DNA of 51,906 bases from Promethearchaeia archaeon (GTDB lineage Archaea > Asgardarchaeota > Lokiarchaeia > Sigyniarchaeales > SOKP01), in assembly GCA_029856235.1 (NCBI GenBank), contig JAHQWP010000036.1, positions 1 through 51,906 of the forward strand, given 5' to 3'. Of the stretch, positions 17,884 to 27,874 are shown in pieces. Made by a program: the position numbers and the translations under genes. Position 1 is the stretch's first letter; each line of letters opens with the position of its first letter. The notes under the pieces were generated by a model. That model saw only the letters and a program-made list of their open reading frames with translations. It was not told the DNA's origin and searched no databases.

Positions 17884-18375
17884 TTATAATTTTGATTTAG
17901 CTGTACCTTTTCGAACTTTAATCGCAATTCCAGTTTTAAAACTTCGAACATAAGGGACTGGGATCACTAATTTTCCAATTGCTAAAATTTCGTTTTCTTG
18001 ATTAACAACAATAATCTCGTCGGAGGGTCTTAAACTATCATCTATGTCTATAACATGTTTACAAAAGACATTACGCCCTTTTCTAATGAATTCTGATATT
18101 TCATTCATTACTATCGCTCTTAATTTTAGCGGTGGAATGCTTTTAATTATTTTAACAGCGGAAAATAAACTTAATGTAAAAAATCCATTAGTTGGTCTTA
18201 AATTTAGGATTAGCTTGTCTTTGTCATACACATGTTTAATTTTACCAGTGTTTTTAGAAAATTTAAAATTAATTTCATTTTCATTTTCAAACAGAATATC
18301 AGTTATCGACTGACCAAATTGGTAATCAGATATAGCCCTTACTTTTCTTAAAGCAAAAAGCAGTTTAGTTTCCAT
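17884..18375 (-). CDS. Stand-alone PUA-domain protein resembling the C-terminus of archaeosine transglycosylase
   Basis: A 163-residue protein. Residues about 15-75 (AISDYQFGQSITDILF, then a KNTGKIKHVY stretch) resemble the small domain that precedes PUA in archaeal tRNA-guanine transglycosylase. Residues 85-163 form a PUA domain with the typical RPSDEIIVVNQENEILAIGK followed by FKTGIAIKVRKG. It has no catalytic TGT barrel. It probably binds structured RNA, perhaps tRNA or rRNA. It is between PAN (62 bases upstream) and NAC (48 bases downstream to its ATG), suggesting joint transcription. Confidence 0.8.
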   Translation of the reverse strand: METKLLFALRKVRAISDYQFGQSITDILFENENEINFKFSKNTGKIKHVYDKDKLILNLRPTNGFFTLSLFSAVKIIKSIPPLKLRAIVMNEISEFIRKGRNVFCKHVIDIDDSLRPSDEIIVVNQENEILAIGKLVIPVPYVRSFKTGIAIKVRKGTAKSKL

Positions 18376-18437
18376 ATTAATTTGATTTCTGTATCAATTA
18401 ATAATAAAATAAAGGTAAAATTTCGTAAAAATGATGG

Positions 18438-19652
18438 TTAGGAATACATCCGTGATTGAATAGCCTTATCTTTCATTTTATTCATTACTTTATTGACAGC
18501 TTCGATAAAATCATCTTTTACTATTTGTTCCGCATCTTTTCTTATTGCAAACATTCCAGCTTCAGTACATATTGCTTTAATATCTGCTCCAGTAGCACCC
18601 TCAGTTAACTCAACTAGCTTTTTAAAATTAACCTCTCCTTCAATAGTTAAAGATCTGCTGTGGATTTTAAAGATCGATAATCTTGCTTCTTCATCAGGGA
18701 TTGGAAAGTCTATCATTCTGTCAAACCTACCAGGTCTTAGCAAAGCAGGATCTAAAATATCAATTCGATTAGTCGCACCAATTATTTTTACGTCTCCCCT
18801 TTGTTCAAATCCATCTAATTCGCTTAATAATTGCATTAAAGTCCTTTGAACTTCTCTATCTCCTGATGTTGCGATTTTTAATCTTTGAGACCCAATTGCG
18901 TCTAATTCGTCAATAAATAAGATAGTAGGGGCTTTTTGTTTTGCCAAATTGAATATTTCTCGCACTAATCGAGCACCTTCTCCTATAAACTTTTGCACTA
19001 ACTCTGAACCGATTATTCTTATAAATGTAGCTTCGGTTTCATGCGCAACTGCTTTCGCTACCAATGTTTTACCCGTACCGGGGGGACCATAAAGTAAAAC
19101 CCCTTTAGGAGGATCAATTCCAATTTTTTTAAACAACTCTGGTTTTAACAACGGTAATTCCACAGTTTCTCTCACCTCTAGTATTTGGTCATTTAATCCG
19201 CCTACATCCTCGTAAGAGATATCTGGAATTTCATCTATGACTTCCATTCCTTTAACAAATGGATCTAATTTAGTTGGTAGAATTTCCATTATTGCAAACG
19301 TTCTTTGATTTAAAGCCACTCGCATTCCTGGAGTTAAGTTTTCATTCTTGACTTTTCTGCTGGGGTTAACAACAAAACTAGGTCCAGTGGAGCTTTTTAC
19401 TATAACTTTTCCCGTATCTTCTAGCATATCAATTACAGTTGCCGAAACTAATGGAGGTTCTCTTAATCTATCGATTTCATTTCTTAAACTGTTTAATTCT
19501 TGCTCTAATCTTAAACGTTCAGCATCTAACAGTTGCTTTTCTGTTTCTAGATTTCTTAGTCTTTTTTCTAAATGCCTTGTATAAGTGATTAAATATTCTT
19601 CATCTTTAGTTTCTTCCTGTTTCTTCCTTTCTTTTCCTTTAATCGTAGTCAA
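18438..19652 (-). CDS. pan: Proteasome-activating nucleotidase (PAN, AAA+ ATPase)
   Basis: A 404-residue AAA+ unfoldase that feeds proteins to the 20S proteasome. Domain order: an N-terminal coiled coil (about 15-65), an OB domain (about 70-130), then the AAA+ module with Walker A GPPGTGKT (about 188-195), Walker [12 protein letters not shown] and the arginine-finger region LLRPGRFDR. The last three residues, Met-Tyr-Ser, fit the hydrophobic-Tyr-X motif that docks into the proteasome alpha ring. The start is TTG at 19652, with a TATA-like TATATATAAAAG about 25 bases before it. It heads the PAN-PUA-NAC gene run. Confidence 0.96.
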   Translation of the reverse strand: MTTIKGKERKKQEETKDEEYLITYTRHLEKRLRNLETEKQLLDAERLRLEQELNSLRNEIDRLREPPLVSATVIDMLEDTGKVIVKSSTGPSFVVNPSRKVKNENLTPGMRVALNQRTFAIMEILPTKLDPFVKGMEVIDEIPDISYEDVGGLNDQILEVRETVELPLLKPELFKKIGIDPPKGVLLYGPPGTGKTLVAKAVAHETEATFIRIIGSELVQKFIGEGARLVREIFNLAKQKAPTILFIDELDAIGSQRLKIATSGDREVQRTLMQLLSELDGFEQRGDVKIIGATNRIDILDPALLRPGRFDRMIDFPIPDEEARLSIFKIHSRSLTIEGEVNFKKLVELTEGATGADIKAICTEAGMFAIRKDAEQIVKDDFIEAVNKVMNKMKDKAIQSRMYS

Positions 19653-19894
19653 GTATTAAATTCCCCAACTTTTATATATATCAATATTAAGATACTAAAT
19701 TAATTTAATAATAACAATTTATTCATTTAAACTTAAGGTAATACGCTAATATCAGAAAGCAGTGTAGTTTTAAAAAATTTTTGTATTATATTTTATAACG
19801 AGTTGTAGCTAAAAACCAAAAATTATAAGAGTTCTATATCCCGATCTTATTCATAGTGCTTTTCCTTTGAAATTATTGAGTATAATGTTATTAT

Positions 19895-20431
19895 ATGTCG
19901 AAAAAATTAGCAGACGAATATGAGAAGGAATGTCCCATATGTGGTGGAAAAATATGGGGTAGAGGAGAAAAAGTCTTAATAGAAGGGGCAAAAATCGTTG
20001 TGTGTCAAAGTTGTGCCCAATTTGGAGTTAAAATCAAATTAAAGCCTAAAATTGCATCAAGTAACCAAAGATTATATCCTAAACCTAAATCGTCCGTGAA
20101 AAAAGTAGTCCGGTCTAGAGAAATCGAAGAGAGCGTAGAAATTGTCAATGATTACGTCGCAAGAATAAGAAAAGCTCGTAATTCTCGCGGACTGAACCAA
20201 GATCAATTTGCTCAAAAACTAAACGAAAAACCTTCACTTTTAAGAAGAATTGAAGCTGGGAAAGTTGAGCCTACAATAAAGTTAGCGAAAAAAATAGAAG
20301 ATGTCTACAATATTAAACTTCTTAAACAAGTCGACGAAATTGAACCAAGTGCTAAACAAAGTCAGTATATGAAAAAAGCTAGCGGCTCTTCTTTAGGTGA
20401 TATTGCCTATGTTAAAAAGAAAAAGAAATAA
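19895..20431 (+). CDS. Archaeal multiprotein-bridging-factor-1-like transcription factor
   Basis: A 178-residue protein with the aMBF1 layout. The N-terminal zinc ribbon (CPICGG ... VVCQSCAQFG, residues about 11-50) is followed by a basic linker (about 50-80) and a Cro/C1-type helix-turn-helix (about 85-145, with RKARNSRGLNQDQFAQKL and LLRRIEAGKVEPTIKLAKKI). A lysine-rich C-terminal tail ends it. MBF1 links regulators to TBP in eukaryotes; archaeal homologues interact with the translation machinery in some species. It is divergent from PAN. Confidence 0.93.
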   Translation: MSKKLADEYEKECPICGGKIWGRGEKVLIEGAKIVVCQSCAQFGVKIKLKPKIASSNQRLYPKPKSSVKKVVRSREIEESVEIVNDYVARIRKARNSRGLNQDQFAQKLNEKPSLLRRIEAGKVEPTIKLAKKIEDVYNIKLLKQVDEIEPSAKQSQYMKKASGSSLGDIAYVKKKKK

Positions 20432-20545
20432 ACACTAATAGTATTAAGAGATTTGCAAAAATATTACGTCAGATCGTAGTAACCCATAAAATTAGACGCT
20501 AAATTTTGTTTAGAACGAATCTCTTAGCCGAAATATGAGATGTAA

Positions 20546-21136
20546 TTAAACTATTGTATCTATAGATAAATCTAGATTTTCGATTAGAACTATTTTTTCT
20601 TTTAGAAAATGAATTAAATCCTTATTTTCTTGAGCTTCTAATGGACCTCCACAATCTGGGCATCTGAAATTTAATTCAAACCCTCTATCAAAATTGAATT
20701 GGTTATTTGAATCTTTACAATCTTTACAAACAAAGAAGTAGTTATTTTCTTCGAAATTTAATCTATCTCTTAGCTTATTCTCCATTATTCTCCTTTTTTC
20801 CGTTAAAATTTCTTCAAACAAGTCAAATTCATGCCACCAATAATATATAAACCAGCCTGTAGATTTATCACGAATTCTTCTAAATTGAGCTAATTTTCCA
20901 CTATATAACTTATATAAAGTCTTTCGTACGGTATTTAATTTTAAGAATTCTCCATCGTTTTCTTCAAAACTTATGTCCGGGTTTTCGCCTTTAAAGCGGG
21001 CCTTAATATTTTCAGTAATACCCTCATCAGTTATATCATCTTCTTCTGAATTCAATAATTCATTTCCAACTTCTATAGCTATATCGCCACCTAATATATA
21101 TAAAAAAGACTTTAATAGAGGGTTTAATTCCTTCAT
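20546..21136 (-). CDS. tfe: Transcription factor E, alpha subunit (TFIIE-alpha homologue)
   Basis: A 196-residue protein. Residues 1-100 form an extended winged helix (SILYILGGDIAIE-like helix, later LKLNTVRKTLYKLYS) which in TFE helps open promoter DNA. It is followed by a coiled segment (FEEILTEKRRIMENKLRDRL) and a zinc ribbon (CKDCKDSNNQ ... RCPDCGG, about 137-167). Residues 168-196 form a short acidic tail. It is 102 bases downstream of the unrecognised gene at 21239-22021, on the same strand. Confidence 0.93.
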   Translation of the reverse strand: MKELNPLLKSFLYILGGDIAIEVGNELLNSEEDDITDEGITENIKARFKGENPDISFEENDGEFLKLNTVRKTLYKLYSGKLAQFRRIRDKSTGWFIYYWWHEFDLFEEILTEKRRIMENKLRDRLNFEENNYFFVCKDCKDSNNQFNFDRGFELNFRCPDCGGPLEAQENKDLIHFLKEKIVLIENLDLSIDTIV

Positions 21137-21238
21137 AATCCTTGATCTTCTTAATCTCTTCTATTCGTTGTCCAAGTAAAACATTCATTAAAATTAAATT
21201 TTTTGAATTTCAATTTATTAGAATTTGTGTGCTTAATA

Positions 21239-22021
21239 TTAAACTACAATTGAGTATTGTTTTTCTATTTTTTCACCGTTAATGTCAATTGATCGAAACA
21301 TTTTTCCTTTTCGTATAGCCATGATTCTTAATAAACGAGAATCCTTGATATTTGAAGGAATCTCAATCTCTTTTATTATATAATTATTAAATACGGTAAA
21401 GGTCTTCCAATTTGCAGGGATATCAGATATAAATTCAGGAATAGTTAAATCTAGCACCATCTTTAGATTAGCATCTGTATTACTAAGTACACCAGTACAA
21501 AATTGAATTCTTTTGCTCACATCGTCGTCTTCAACTTTTTTTTTGGATGGTTGTGGTATGTTTTTTTTGGTCGTAACCTTACAATTGGGATTAATCACGA
21601 AAGACAACAGCAGATAGCTGTTTTCTCTAAATACTTCTAGGGCTTGAAGTAACAGACTTTTATTGATTTGGTCTACTATTTCAGCTTTGTAATTTTGCGT
21701 TTTACCTGTAGATTTTTTCAAATCCCAGTTTAAACCTAGATTTGATATCGTATCTTTTAAATCTCTTCCAGTAATCAATTTTCCTTTAATTTCAATATCA
21801 GCTTGAGCATTAGATAAGGATTTCACAACAAGCTCTAAGATTAAATCTTCGTATTCATGAGTTCCTTTAAGTGTTATTTTTCCACTTGTTTTAGTAATTT
21901 TTAAAGCAGGACCGATAAAATCTCCTTTAGAATATCTGTAGAAATGTCTATGGATTCTCATGTGTTCTTTAGCAGGATCGTCTAATTTTGGAGTTTCGAT
22001 TAACTTAGTTATAAAATGCAT
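21239..22021 (-). CDS. Unrecognised conserved-looking soluble protein
   Basis: A 260-residue protein I do not recognise. The first half (about 1-150) alternates predicted strands and helices (GPALKITKTSGKITLKGTHEYE and LILELVVKSLSNAQADIEIKG). A lysine/acid-rich linker at about 157-170 separates a second beta-rich half with a WKTFTVFNNYIIKEIEIPSN region. There are no membrane helices and no obvious metal or nucleotide site. The first part recalls the paired strand-strand-helix pattern of the longin/DUF class, but not enough to call. The gene is upstream of tfe on the same strand. Confidence 0.55.
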   Translation of the reverse strand: MHFITKLIETPKLDDPAKEHMRIHRHFYRYSKGDFIGPALKITKTSGKITLKGTHEYEDLILELVVKSLSNAQADIEIKGKLITGRDLKDTISNLGLNWDLKKSTGKTQNYKAEIVDQINKSLLLQALEVFRENSYLLLSFVINPNCKVTTKKNIPQPSKKKVEDDDVSKRIQFCTGVLSNTDANLKMVLDLTIPEFISDIPANWKTFTVFNNYIIKEIEIPSNIKDSRLLRIMAIRKGKMFRSIDINGEKIEKQYSIVV

Positions 22022-22115
22022 TTTAACTCGTAATATTATTTCTCTAATAATATAAATCTAAATAATGATATTATAAATAGAACATAACTTTAAATTTTAA
22101 TTTAAGCAATAAATT

Positions 22116-23003
22116 GTGAACAAAATTAAAACAAAAGATAGTATAATTTCAAAGATCATCGCCTACTTAGAGGATAGTTTTAAAGAGAGCATCATTAGTG
22201 TGTTCGGTATAGGAAGCTGTTTCGATATAACACTTCCATCTGATTGGAAAATCACTGATATTGATGTAATTGTTATAGTTAACTCCTTCGATAAAATCCC
22301 TAAACTCGAATGGACAGAAGTTCGACACGAAACTAAAAACGTCGATAATTTTAATGTTTGGTTAGGATATAATACATTACAAGGATTAAAAGAAAAGGAT
22401 GTATTTGTCCACCAATCATTTGCTAATTATGAGTGGAGTATTTTAGACTTGAAATGTCAAGAAAACTCCCAACTCCTATATGGCAAAGACATAAGAAATC
22501 AGCTTCCTAAGATATCTGAACTTAAGTATGATTTCGACGATATTTTCGTGAGAAGCCTTTACCATCTAGATAAAAGCCTCAAAGAAAGTAAATCTCCCCA
22601 AAAAATTTTAGATTCCAAGAGAGAATTTACTAAGGCTGTGTTCAAATTCGGATTCTATTTTTGTAAATATTTCGATAAAAGCTATTATTTAACTTCTGTT
22701 CTTAATATATCAAATCATATAGAACATTTACACATTGAAGATAAAATAAAAAAAAATATGCTGCATTTTATGAGGGAATCTATAAATTTTAGGAGAACTA
22801 ATAAGTTTTCTACTGAATTTAAGATTCTAATGAAAAACTTTATATTTTTTATTTTTTCTTTACTTAGAAACGGAGATCTTCATAGAAAATTAGAATTTCA
22901 AGAATTCGTTAATTTTCTTGAAATAAAGTTCAATGGCTTACCATACCTCATAAAATACCTAAAGACCGCAAAGAAGATCTACGATTCTTCAAAATTTCCA
23001 TGA
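22116..23003 (+). CDS. Nucleotidyltransferase-superfamily protein with helical C-terminus
   Basis: A 295-residue protein. Residues 20-60 fit the Pol-beta-type nucleotidyltransferase signature: hydrophobic strand, GIGSCFD (helix start), then TDIDVIVIV giving the D-x-D metal pair. The usual second Gly-Ser spacing is widened by an insertion (ITLPSDWK). After about residue 110 the protein is mostly helical and rich in Lys/Phe, as in nucleotidyltransferase-HEPN-type fusions, but I see no clear HEPN RxxxxH motif. It starts at GTG 22116. The substrate, if any, is unknown. Confidence 0.65.
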   Translation: MNKIKTKDSIISKIIAYLEDSFKESIISVFGIGSCFDITLPSDWKITDIDVIVIVNSFDKIPKLEWTEVRHETKNVDNFNVWLGYNTLQGLKEKDVFVHQSFANYEWSILDLKCQENSQLLYGKDIRNQLPKISELKYDFDDIFVRSLYHLDKSLKESKSPQKILDSKREFTKAVFKFGFYFCKYFDKSYYLTSVLNISNHIEHLHIEDKIKKNMLHFMRESINFRRTNKFSTEFKILMKNFIFFIFSLLRNGDLHRKLEFQEFVNFLEIKFNGLPYLIKYLKTAKKIYDSSKFP

Positions 23004-23116
23004 AAAATATTAACAATTTTATCTCATGGCGACATATATGAAATCAGATTAATAAAGTTAAAAAAAAATAAAAGATAAGATATTACTTAAACCATAAAAA
23101 CAAGTTACGATTATTT

Positions 23117-23344
23117 ATGTTATTTTTATATCTGCAGATCGATGATTTTCAAGTTCCTTCAATAACTATTTGGGTCTTAGCGTGGATTTTTCTCTTCATA
23201 GGATTCTTTTCTTTGGCTATTTTAATCGTTTATACGAGATATGGAAGAGAATTATCAATAAAACTCTCGATTATATCAATTAGCATTGCTGCAATTTTAT
23301 TAGGGTTTGCGTTTCACTTCTTCCTTATTACATTTGGGATTTAA
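23117..23344 (+). CDS. Small membrane protein, two helices
   Basis: A 75-residue protein with two hydrophobic helices (about 16-39 and 49-73) joined by a short polar loop (TRYGRELSIKLS). I see no known motif. It precedes another small membrane protein on the same strand with 205 bases between them. It may be a membrane subunit or anchor. Its coding status is supported by an ATG after a TATA-like segment and hydrophobic codon content, but it is short. Confidence 0.5.
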   Translation: MLFLYLQIDDFQVPSITIWVLAWIFLFIGFFSLAILIVYTRYGRELSIKLSIISISIAAILLGFAFHFFLITFGI

Positions 23345-23549
23345 TAAAACTCGTAAAAATTTCTACCCAAATTATGAGTAAAATCGGATATCACTTTCTC
23401 TTCTCTTATATTATTGACACTTTTTACCGTTCTCCTAATTTCCAATAAATTCAATAAAAAATATGAAAAATATTTATAAAAGAGTGAGAATATGTCTTTC
23501 TTAATTCTAAATATAAACTTACTTAATATATTTAATTGGAGCAATAAAA

Positions 23550-23969
23550 ATGTTATTTCAACTAGATTCTACCTTAATGTTTATTCTATGGTTAATTTTA
23601 GCAACCGTACTTGTCGCCTTGATACTATACATTGCGGTATTACTTATAGCATCGAAAACTAAAGCTTCTGATAAAAAGTTTGTTATCATCATCTTAGCCC
23701 TGATCTTTGTTTTGATATTACCAATAATCTTGGGTGCCGTGAATTCAGTGCTCTCAGTCGTCGGTGGCCTTATTGATTTTAGTGGAAGAAACCACTTAAT
23801 TCAGTTAACACCAATCATAGGATTTCTATTAATTTTAGTATTAGCCAAATTTTTCATCAGTATTCCTTGGGATCAGGCAGTATGGATAGCCTTATTGACC
23901 CTGTTTTTCCTGTTCCTTCTCTATACTATGATACCAGAGCTGTATAACTTCTTGGGATTTGGAATTTAA
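23550..23969 (+). CDS. Small four-helix membrane protein
   Basis: A 139-residue protein with four hydrophobic segments (about 8-33, 43-70, 84-104 and 111-134). The loop between the first two is basic (SKTKASDKK), so it should be cytoplasmic. A polar region (SGRNHLIQLTP) lies between the second and third helix. I do not recognise it. Transcription ends at a strong T-tract at 23972-23987. Coded next to, and convergent with, rpoB. Confidence 0.6.
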   Translation: MLFQLDSTLMFILWLILATVLVALILYIAVLLIASKTKASDKKFVIIILALIFVLILPIILGAVNSVLSVVGGLIDFSGRNHLIQLTPIIGFLLILVLAKFFISIPWDQAVWIALLTLFFLFLLYTMIPELYNFLGFGI

Positions 23970-23971
23970 AA

Positions 23972-23987
23972 TTTTTTTTTTTTTTTT
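23972..23987 (+). terminator. T-tract transcription terminator
   Basis: Sixteen consecutive T residues begin three bases after the stop codon of the four-helix membrane protein. T-tracts of this kind are the main intrinsic terminator of archaeal RNA polymerase. The opposite strand carries T-rich stretches at about 24029-24050 that can end rpoB. Confidence 0.85.
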
Positions 23988-24055
23988 ACTTCACAAATGT
24001 AATCTAAGCTCGTTTTTTTAACCAATAAAAAAGAATGTAAAAAAGAATAAGTAAC

Positions 24056-27000
24056 TTATATTTTTTCTTTTAATTTAAGTCTCGGAGCCAATCCAAGAGA
24101 CATCATTTCTTGTAATAAAAGTTTAAAGGCATAAGAACATACTACTTTAGATATCACAGTGCTTTCTCCACATACAGGGCAGTATCTCTTATCTCTGTTG
24201 CGATCGTACACTGCTAAAAGCCCACATTTTTCACAAACTAAAATCACTGTTCGATCAGACTCATCGAGTAGTCTCTCCTTTAATAATAGTGCCGATCCAT
24301 GGCCAACTAAGCAATCTCTTTCCATCTCACCAAACCTTAATCCCCCTTCTCTTGCTCTACCTTCTGTAGGTTGTCTCGTTAAGATTTGAACGGGTCCTCT
24401 CGCTCGAGCATGAAGTTTATCTGCAACGAGATGGTGCAATTTTTGATAATAAATAGGCGCGCAATAAATCCCTGCTTCGTATTTTTTACCGGTAATACCG
24501 TTATACATCACCTCTCTTCCATTAAATTCAAAGCCTGCTTCTACTAATTGCTCTTGAAGTTTCGTGATATCTTTCCACTCGAACGCCGTAGCGTCGCCTA
24601 ACTTCCCCGTTGTGCAAGCGATTTTACCGCTAATACCCTCAAATAATTGTCCTAAAGTCATTCTCGATGGCATAGCATGAGGATTTACGATAATATCTGG
24701 AACTACTCCATTTGAAGTGAAGGGCATGTCTTCTGCGGGTTGGACGAGACCAAGTACTCCCTTCTGACCATGCCTGGAAGAAAATTTATCTCCCAACTCT
24801 GGAATTCGTAAATCTCTAACTTTAATCTTAACTAATTTATTTCCATCCACAGTCTCAGATATGATTACTGTATCTACAATCCCTTTTTCATTGTGACGCA
24901 TATTTTTAGAGGTTTCCCGTCTATTTGGTTGCATCAATTCAAATTCTTCGTAAGATTTAATAAATCGTGGGGGAGATGTACGTCCAATAAGAACATCACC
25001 GCCGTTAACAGCCGTTTCGGGTTCGATAATTCCATCTTCTTCAGAAAGCAACCTATAAGATTCAGCAGATTTGAATCCTCTTACTCCTCTCTCTGGAATC
25101 TCGAATTTGTCTAATTCTCCTCCTGGATATTTCCTCTCTTCAGCATCGTAAGTTCTAAAGAAGTGAGAACGTGCTAATCCGCGTTCTATTGACGCTTTGT
25201 TTATAATAATCGCATCCTCAATATTATATCCTTCAAAACTCATCATTCCTATTATGAAATTTTGACCCGCTGGTCGGCGATTAATACCAATAATTTCCAT
25301 TGGGCTCGTTTTCACTAAAGGTTGTTGAGGGTAATGAAGGGTATGACCGCGAGTATCGAGTCTTAAATGCATGTTTGCAGCAAACAGACCTAGTGCTTGC
25401 TTTACCATTCCTGCTTCGTAAGTATTTCTTGGAGACTGATTATGCTCAGGAAATGGAATAATGGAAGCGCAAATGCCAAGAATTGCTGCCGGTGAAATTT
25501 CTAAATGAGTATGTTCATGGGTAATTTCTTCTTCGAACATCGCAATAAATGCGTTTTCTTCCTCTTCAGCGTCTAGATATTCTATAACGCCTTTCTGAAT
25601 CAAATCAGACCAAGTATACTTACCTTGCTTTAATTTCTCTATATCCTCATTTGTGGTAAGAATTTGGCTATTTTTTATTATAAATAGTGGTCTAGTAGCT
25701 CTTCCAGCATCACAATTTATCTGGATTTCTCTTGAATCGTGATAATAACCAATATTAACGTGTTGACCAATCTCACCCTTTCGTCTCTTCTCTCGAAGTT
25801 GATTCGTGAAAGGATTGTATTTTTGATGAATACCAACTAATTTACCGTTAAGAAAAACGTTTACTTTTTCTCCTTTTATGTTTTTCACTTCGTTAATAGG
25901 AATTACTCCGAGATCGATTAAAATATTCTCGATAACTCTCTCGTCTGTACCAACTGAGATAATAGAAGCCAATCCTAAATTTTTAACTAAACCACAATTT
26001 GGACCTTCTGGGGTTTCTGCAGGACAGATCTTCCCCCACTGGGTAGGATGTAAATCTCTTGCTTCAAAATGAGGTTGACTTCTACTTAATGGAGATATGA
26101 CTCTTCTTAAATGACTTAATGTTGCCACATGGTTAGTTCTGTTTAACAATTGACTAACTCCTGCTTTTCCACCAACCCAATTACCCGTTGCTAAAGCGTG
26201 CCTTATTCTTTCAGTTATTACGTCTGCTCTCACAGCAGTTTTAATATTAGGAGCTCTTCCTCGAACGGCGGTACGTTCTAACTGATATTTTATGTCTTTT
26301 ACAAGATTTAAAAACGCAACTCTGAAAAGTGATGTAAATAATTCACCAGCTAATTTCAATCTTTTGTTAGCGTAATGATCTTTATCATCTGGCTCACGAA
26401 ACCCTAAAGCAAGTTCCATAACCTTCTGAGCCATTTGTCCTAAATAATAAGCTTTTTTAATGCGGTCTTCCTCCGCATTTCCAACATGAGGTAATAAGTA
26501 TCGATCTAAAACTTGAAGCGCTCTTCTAATACGATAGTCTTTTGTTTGTCCTATTGCTACTCTTTTTCCAATATAGTCTAAAGAGTTTTGTTGAGATTTC
26601 TCAGGATCTTTCAGAACTTGAATTTCAGAAGCAACATCTATGACGGGGATTAATTCTTTTTGAATATCATCATTTTCGGAGATGGCTTCAAAGATTTCTC
26701 GATCAGAGTGTAACCCCAAGGCACGCATCAAGATTGCTAATGGTATTTTACCAGGAACTGAAGGAAAAGAAACTCTTAGGTTTCCATCTTTTTTTCTTTC
26801 TATTGTTACTGGTGCTCGAAAACCACTTCTTGTTGAAAACACTTTTGCTTGGTGCGTTGCACTGGAACTTCGGCTAGCTTCTTCAGCGAGAATTCTATTA
26901 GGTGCTAAATCTTCTTGCGTTACTAGTACCCGTTCTGTTCCGTTAATAATAAAATATCCGCCAGGATCGAGTGGGTCTTCCCCTCTATTAATCAATTCTT

Positions 27001-27427
27001 GTTCAGATAAACTTTCCAAAGGGCAACGGCAACTTTTTAGCATAATTGGTATTTTACCAATATAGATGTCAAGGATTTCTTCCGCCTCTTCCCTTTGAGT
27101 TCGTTCATCAATAGTTATAGGTGTCATTTCTAAGGTAATATCGGCAGCGTAGCTTAACTCCCGTATCCTAGCTTCAATGGGTGTAATTTCCATTGTAGCT
27201 CCATCTGCTTCTCTAACTTTTGGAACTCCAACTTTAATTTTACCAAAATTGATTTTAAATCCGGGAATATCCGGTATTACTTCACTCGATTCATCAACTA
27301 TGCTTTGCATCTCTTCTTCTATAAAATTATTATAAGAATCGAGATGTTGGCGTACTAAACCTTTTTCGTCAAATAAGCTTTTTAACACAACCCATTTACT
27401 ACTATTAGATAATTTTTCAGAACTCAA
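24056..27427 (-). CDS. rpoB: DNA-directed RNA polymerase subunit B (unsplit RPB2 homologue)
   Basis: A 1123-residue second-largest polymerase subunit in a single polypeptide; many euryarchaea split it into B'' and B'. It carries the conserved segments LLNRTNHVATLSHLRRVISP, DLHPTQWGKICPAETPEGPN, GYNIEDAIIINKASIERG, ELGDKFSSRHGQKG and LRFGEMERDCL, and near the C-terminus a zinc site CEKCGLLAVYDRNRDKRYCPVCG. The active-site lysines and the hybrid-binding region are intact. It begins at TTG 27427 and follows rpoH by 45 bases. No rpoA1/A2 follows it; the strand changes after the terminator, unlike the usual archaeal H-B-A order. Confidence 0.98.
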   Translation of the reverse strand: MSSEKLSNSSKWVVLKSLFDEKGLVRQHLDSYNNFIEEEMQSIVDESSEVIPDIPGFKINFGKIKVGVPKVREADGATMEITPIEARIRELSYAADITLEMTPITIDERTQREEAEEILDIYIGKIPIMLKSCRCPLESLSEQELINRGEDPLDPGGYFIINGTERVLVTQEDLAPNRILAEEASRSSSATHQAKVFSTRSGFRAPVTIERKKDGNLRVSFPSVPGKIPLAILMRALGLHSDREIFEAISENDDIQKELIPVIDVASEIQVLKDPEKSQQNSLDYIGKRVAIGQTKDYRIRRALQVLDRYLLPHVGNAEEDRIKKAYYLGQMAQKVMELALGFREPDDKDHYANKRLKLAGELFTSLFRVAFLNLVKDIKYQLERTAVRGRAPNIKTAVRADVITERIRHALATGNWVGGKAGVSQLLNRTNHVATLSHLRRVISPLSRSQPHFEARDLHPTQWGKICPAETPEGPNCGLVKNLGLASIISVGTDERVIENILIDLGVIPINEVKNIKGEKVNVFLNGKLVGIHQKYNPFTNQLREKRRKGEIGQHVNIGYYHDSREIQINCDAGRATRPLFIIKNSQILTTNEDIEKLKQGKYTWSDLIQKGVIEYLDAEEEENAFIAMFEEEITHEHTHLEISPAAILGICASIIPFPEHNQSPRNTYEAGMVKQALGLFAANMHLRLDTRGHTLHYPQQPLVKTSPMEIIGINRRPAGQNFIIGMMSFEGYNIEDAIIINKASIERGLARSHFFRTYDAEERKYPGGELDKFEIPERGVRGFKSAESYRLLSEEDGIIEPETAVNGGDVLIGRTSPPRFIKSYEEFELMQPNRRETSKNMRHNEKGIVDTVIISETVDGNKLVKIKVRDLRIPELGDKFSSRHGQKGVLGLVQPAEDMPFTSNGVVPDIIVNPHAMPSRMTLGQLFEGISGKIACTTGKLGDATAFEWKDITKLQEQLVEAGFEFNGREVMYNGITGKKYEAGIYCAPIYYQKLHHLVADKLHARARGPVQILTRQPTEGRAREGGLRFGEMERDCLVGHGSALLLKERLLDESDRTVILVCEKCGLLAVYDRNRDKRYCPVCGESTVISKVVCSYAFKLLLQEMMSLGLAPRLKLKEKI

Positions 27428-27472
27428 TTTTAATTAACCTATTGGAATATTATTTTTAATAAAAGAGATTTA

Positions 27473-27730
27473 CTATACTTTTTCTTTTTTGATGTAACGA
27501 TAATAATCTATATTTTTTACAGTTGTATGGGATTCCCGAACAATTTTTACAATATCTCCCTCTTTTGCGCCAATTGCTATCGACACTGGGTCCTTTTCAA
27601 ACATTTGAGGTAAGTCAGAAATATTTATCTGATATTTCTCTAATAAATTTTGTGATTCTTCTTTTGTCAGAAGGTAATGTTTAGGGACTAGTTCATGAAG
27701 TAGTACATCTATTTTCCTTTTCTTAGTCAA
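27473..27730 (-). CDS. rpoH: DNA-directed RNA polymerase subunit H (RPB5 C-terminal domain homologue)
   Basis: An 85-residue subunit matching the C-terminal domain of eukaryotic RPB5. The family hallmarks are HELVPKHYLLTKEE at the start and LPQMFEKDPVSIAIGAKEGDIVKI in the middle, with YRYIKKEKV near the end. It is the first gene of an rpoH-rpoB pair on this strand (45-base spacing). Confidence 0.96.
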   Translation of the reverse strand: MTKKRKIDVLLHELVPKHYLLTKEESQNLLEKYQINISDLPQMFEKDPVSIAIGAKEGDIVKIVRESHTTVKNIDYYRYIKKEKV

Positions 27731-27874
27731 AAAAAAAGCCTCTTTCCTCGCTAATTATTGCATAAAATATTCGATTTCTAAAAAAATTTACCATTTTTAC
27801 TCAAAATCTCTTCTTTTATTTTAGTTGGAAAATAGAAAACTGATAATAAAGACGATTCTAAAACTTTAAAAAAT

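Noticed and set aside
24159-27065. Several plus-strand open frames inside rpoB.
   Set aside because: Shadows of the highly conserved rpoB coding strand.
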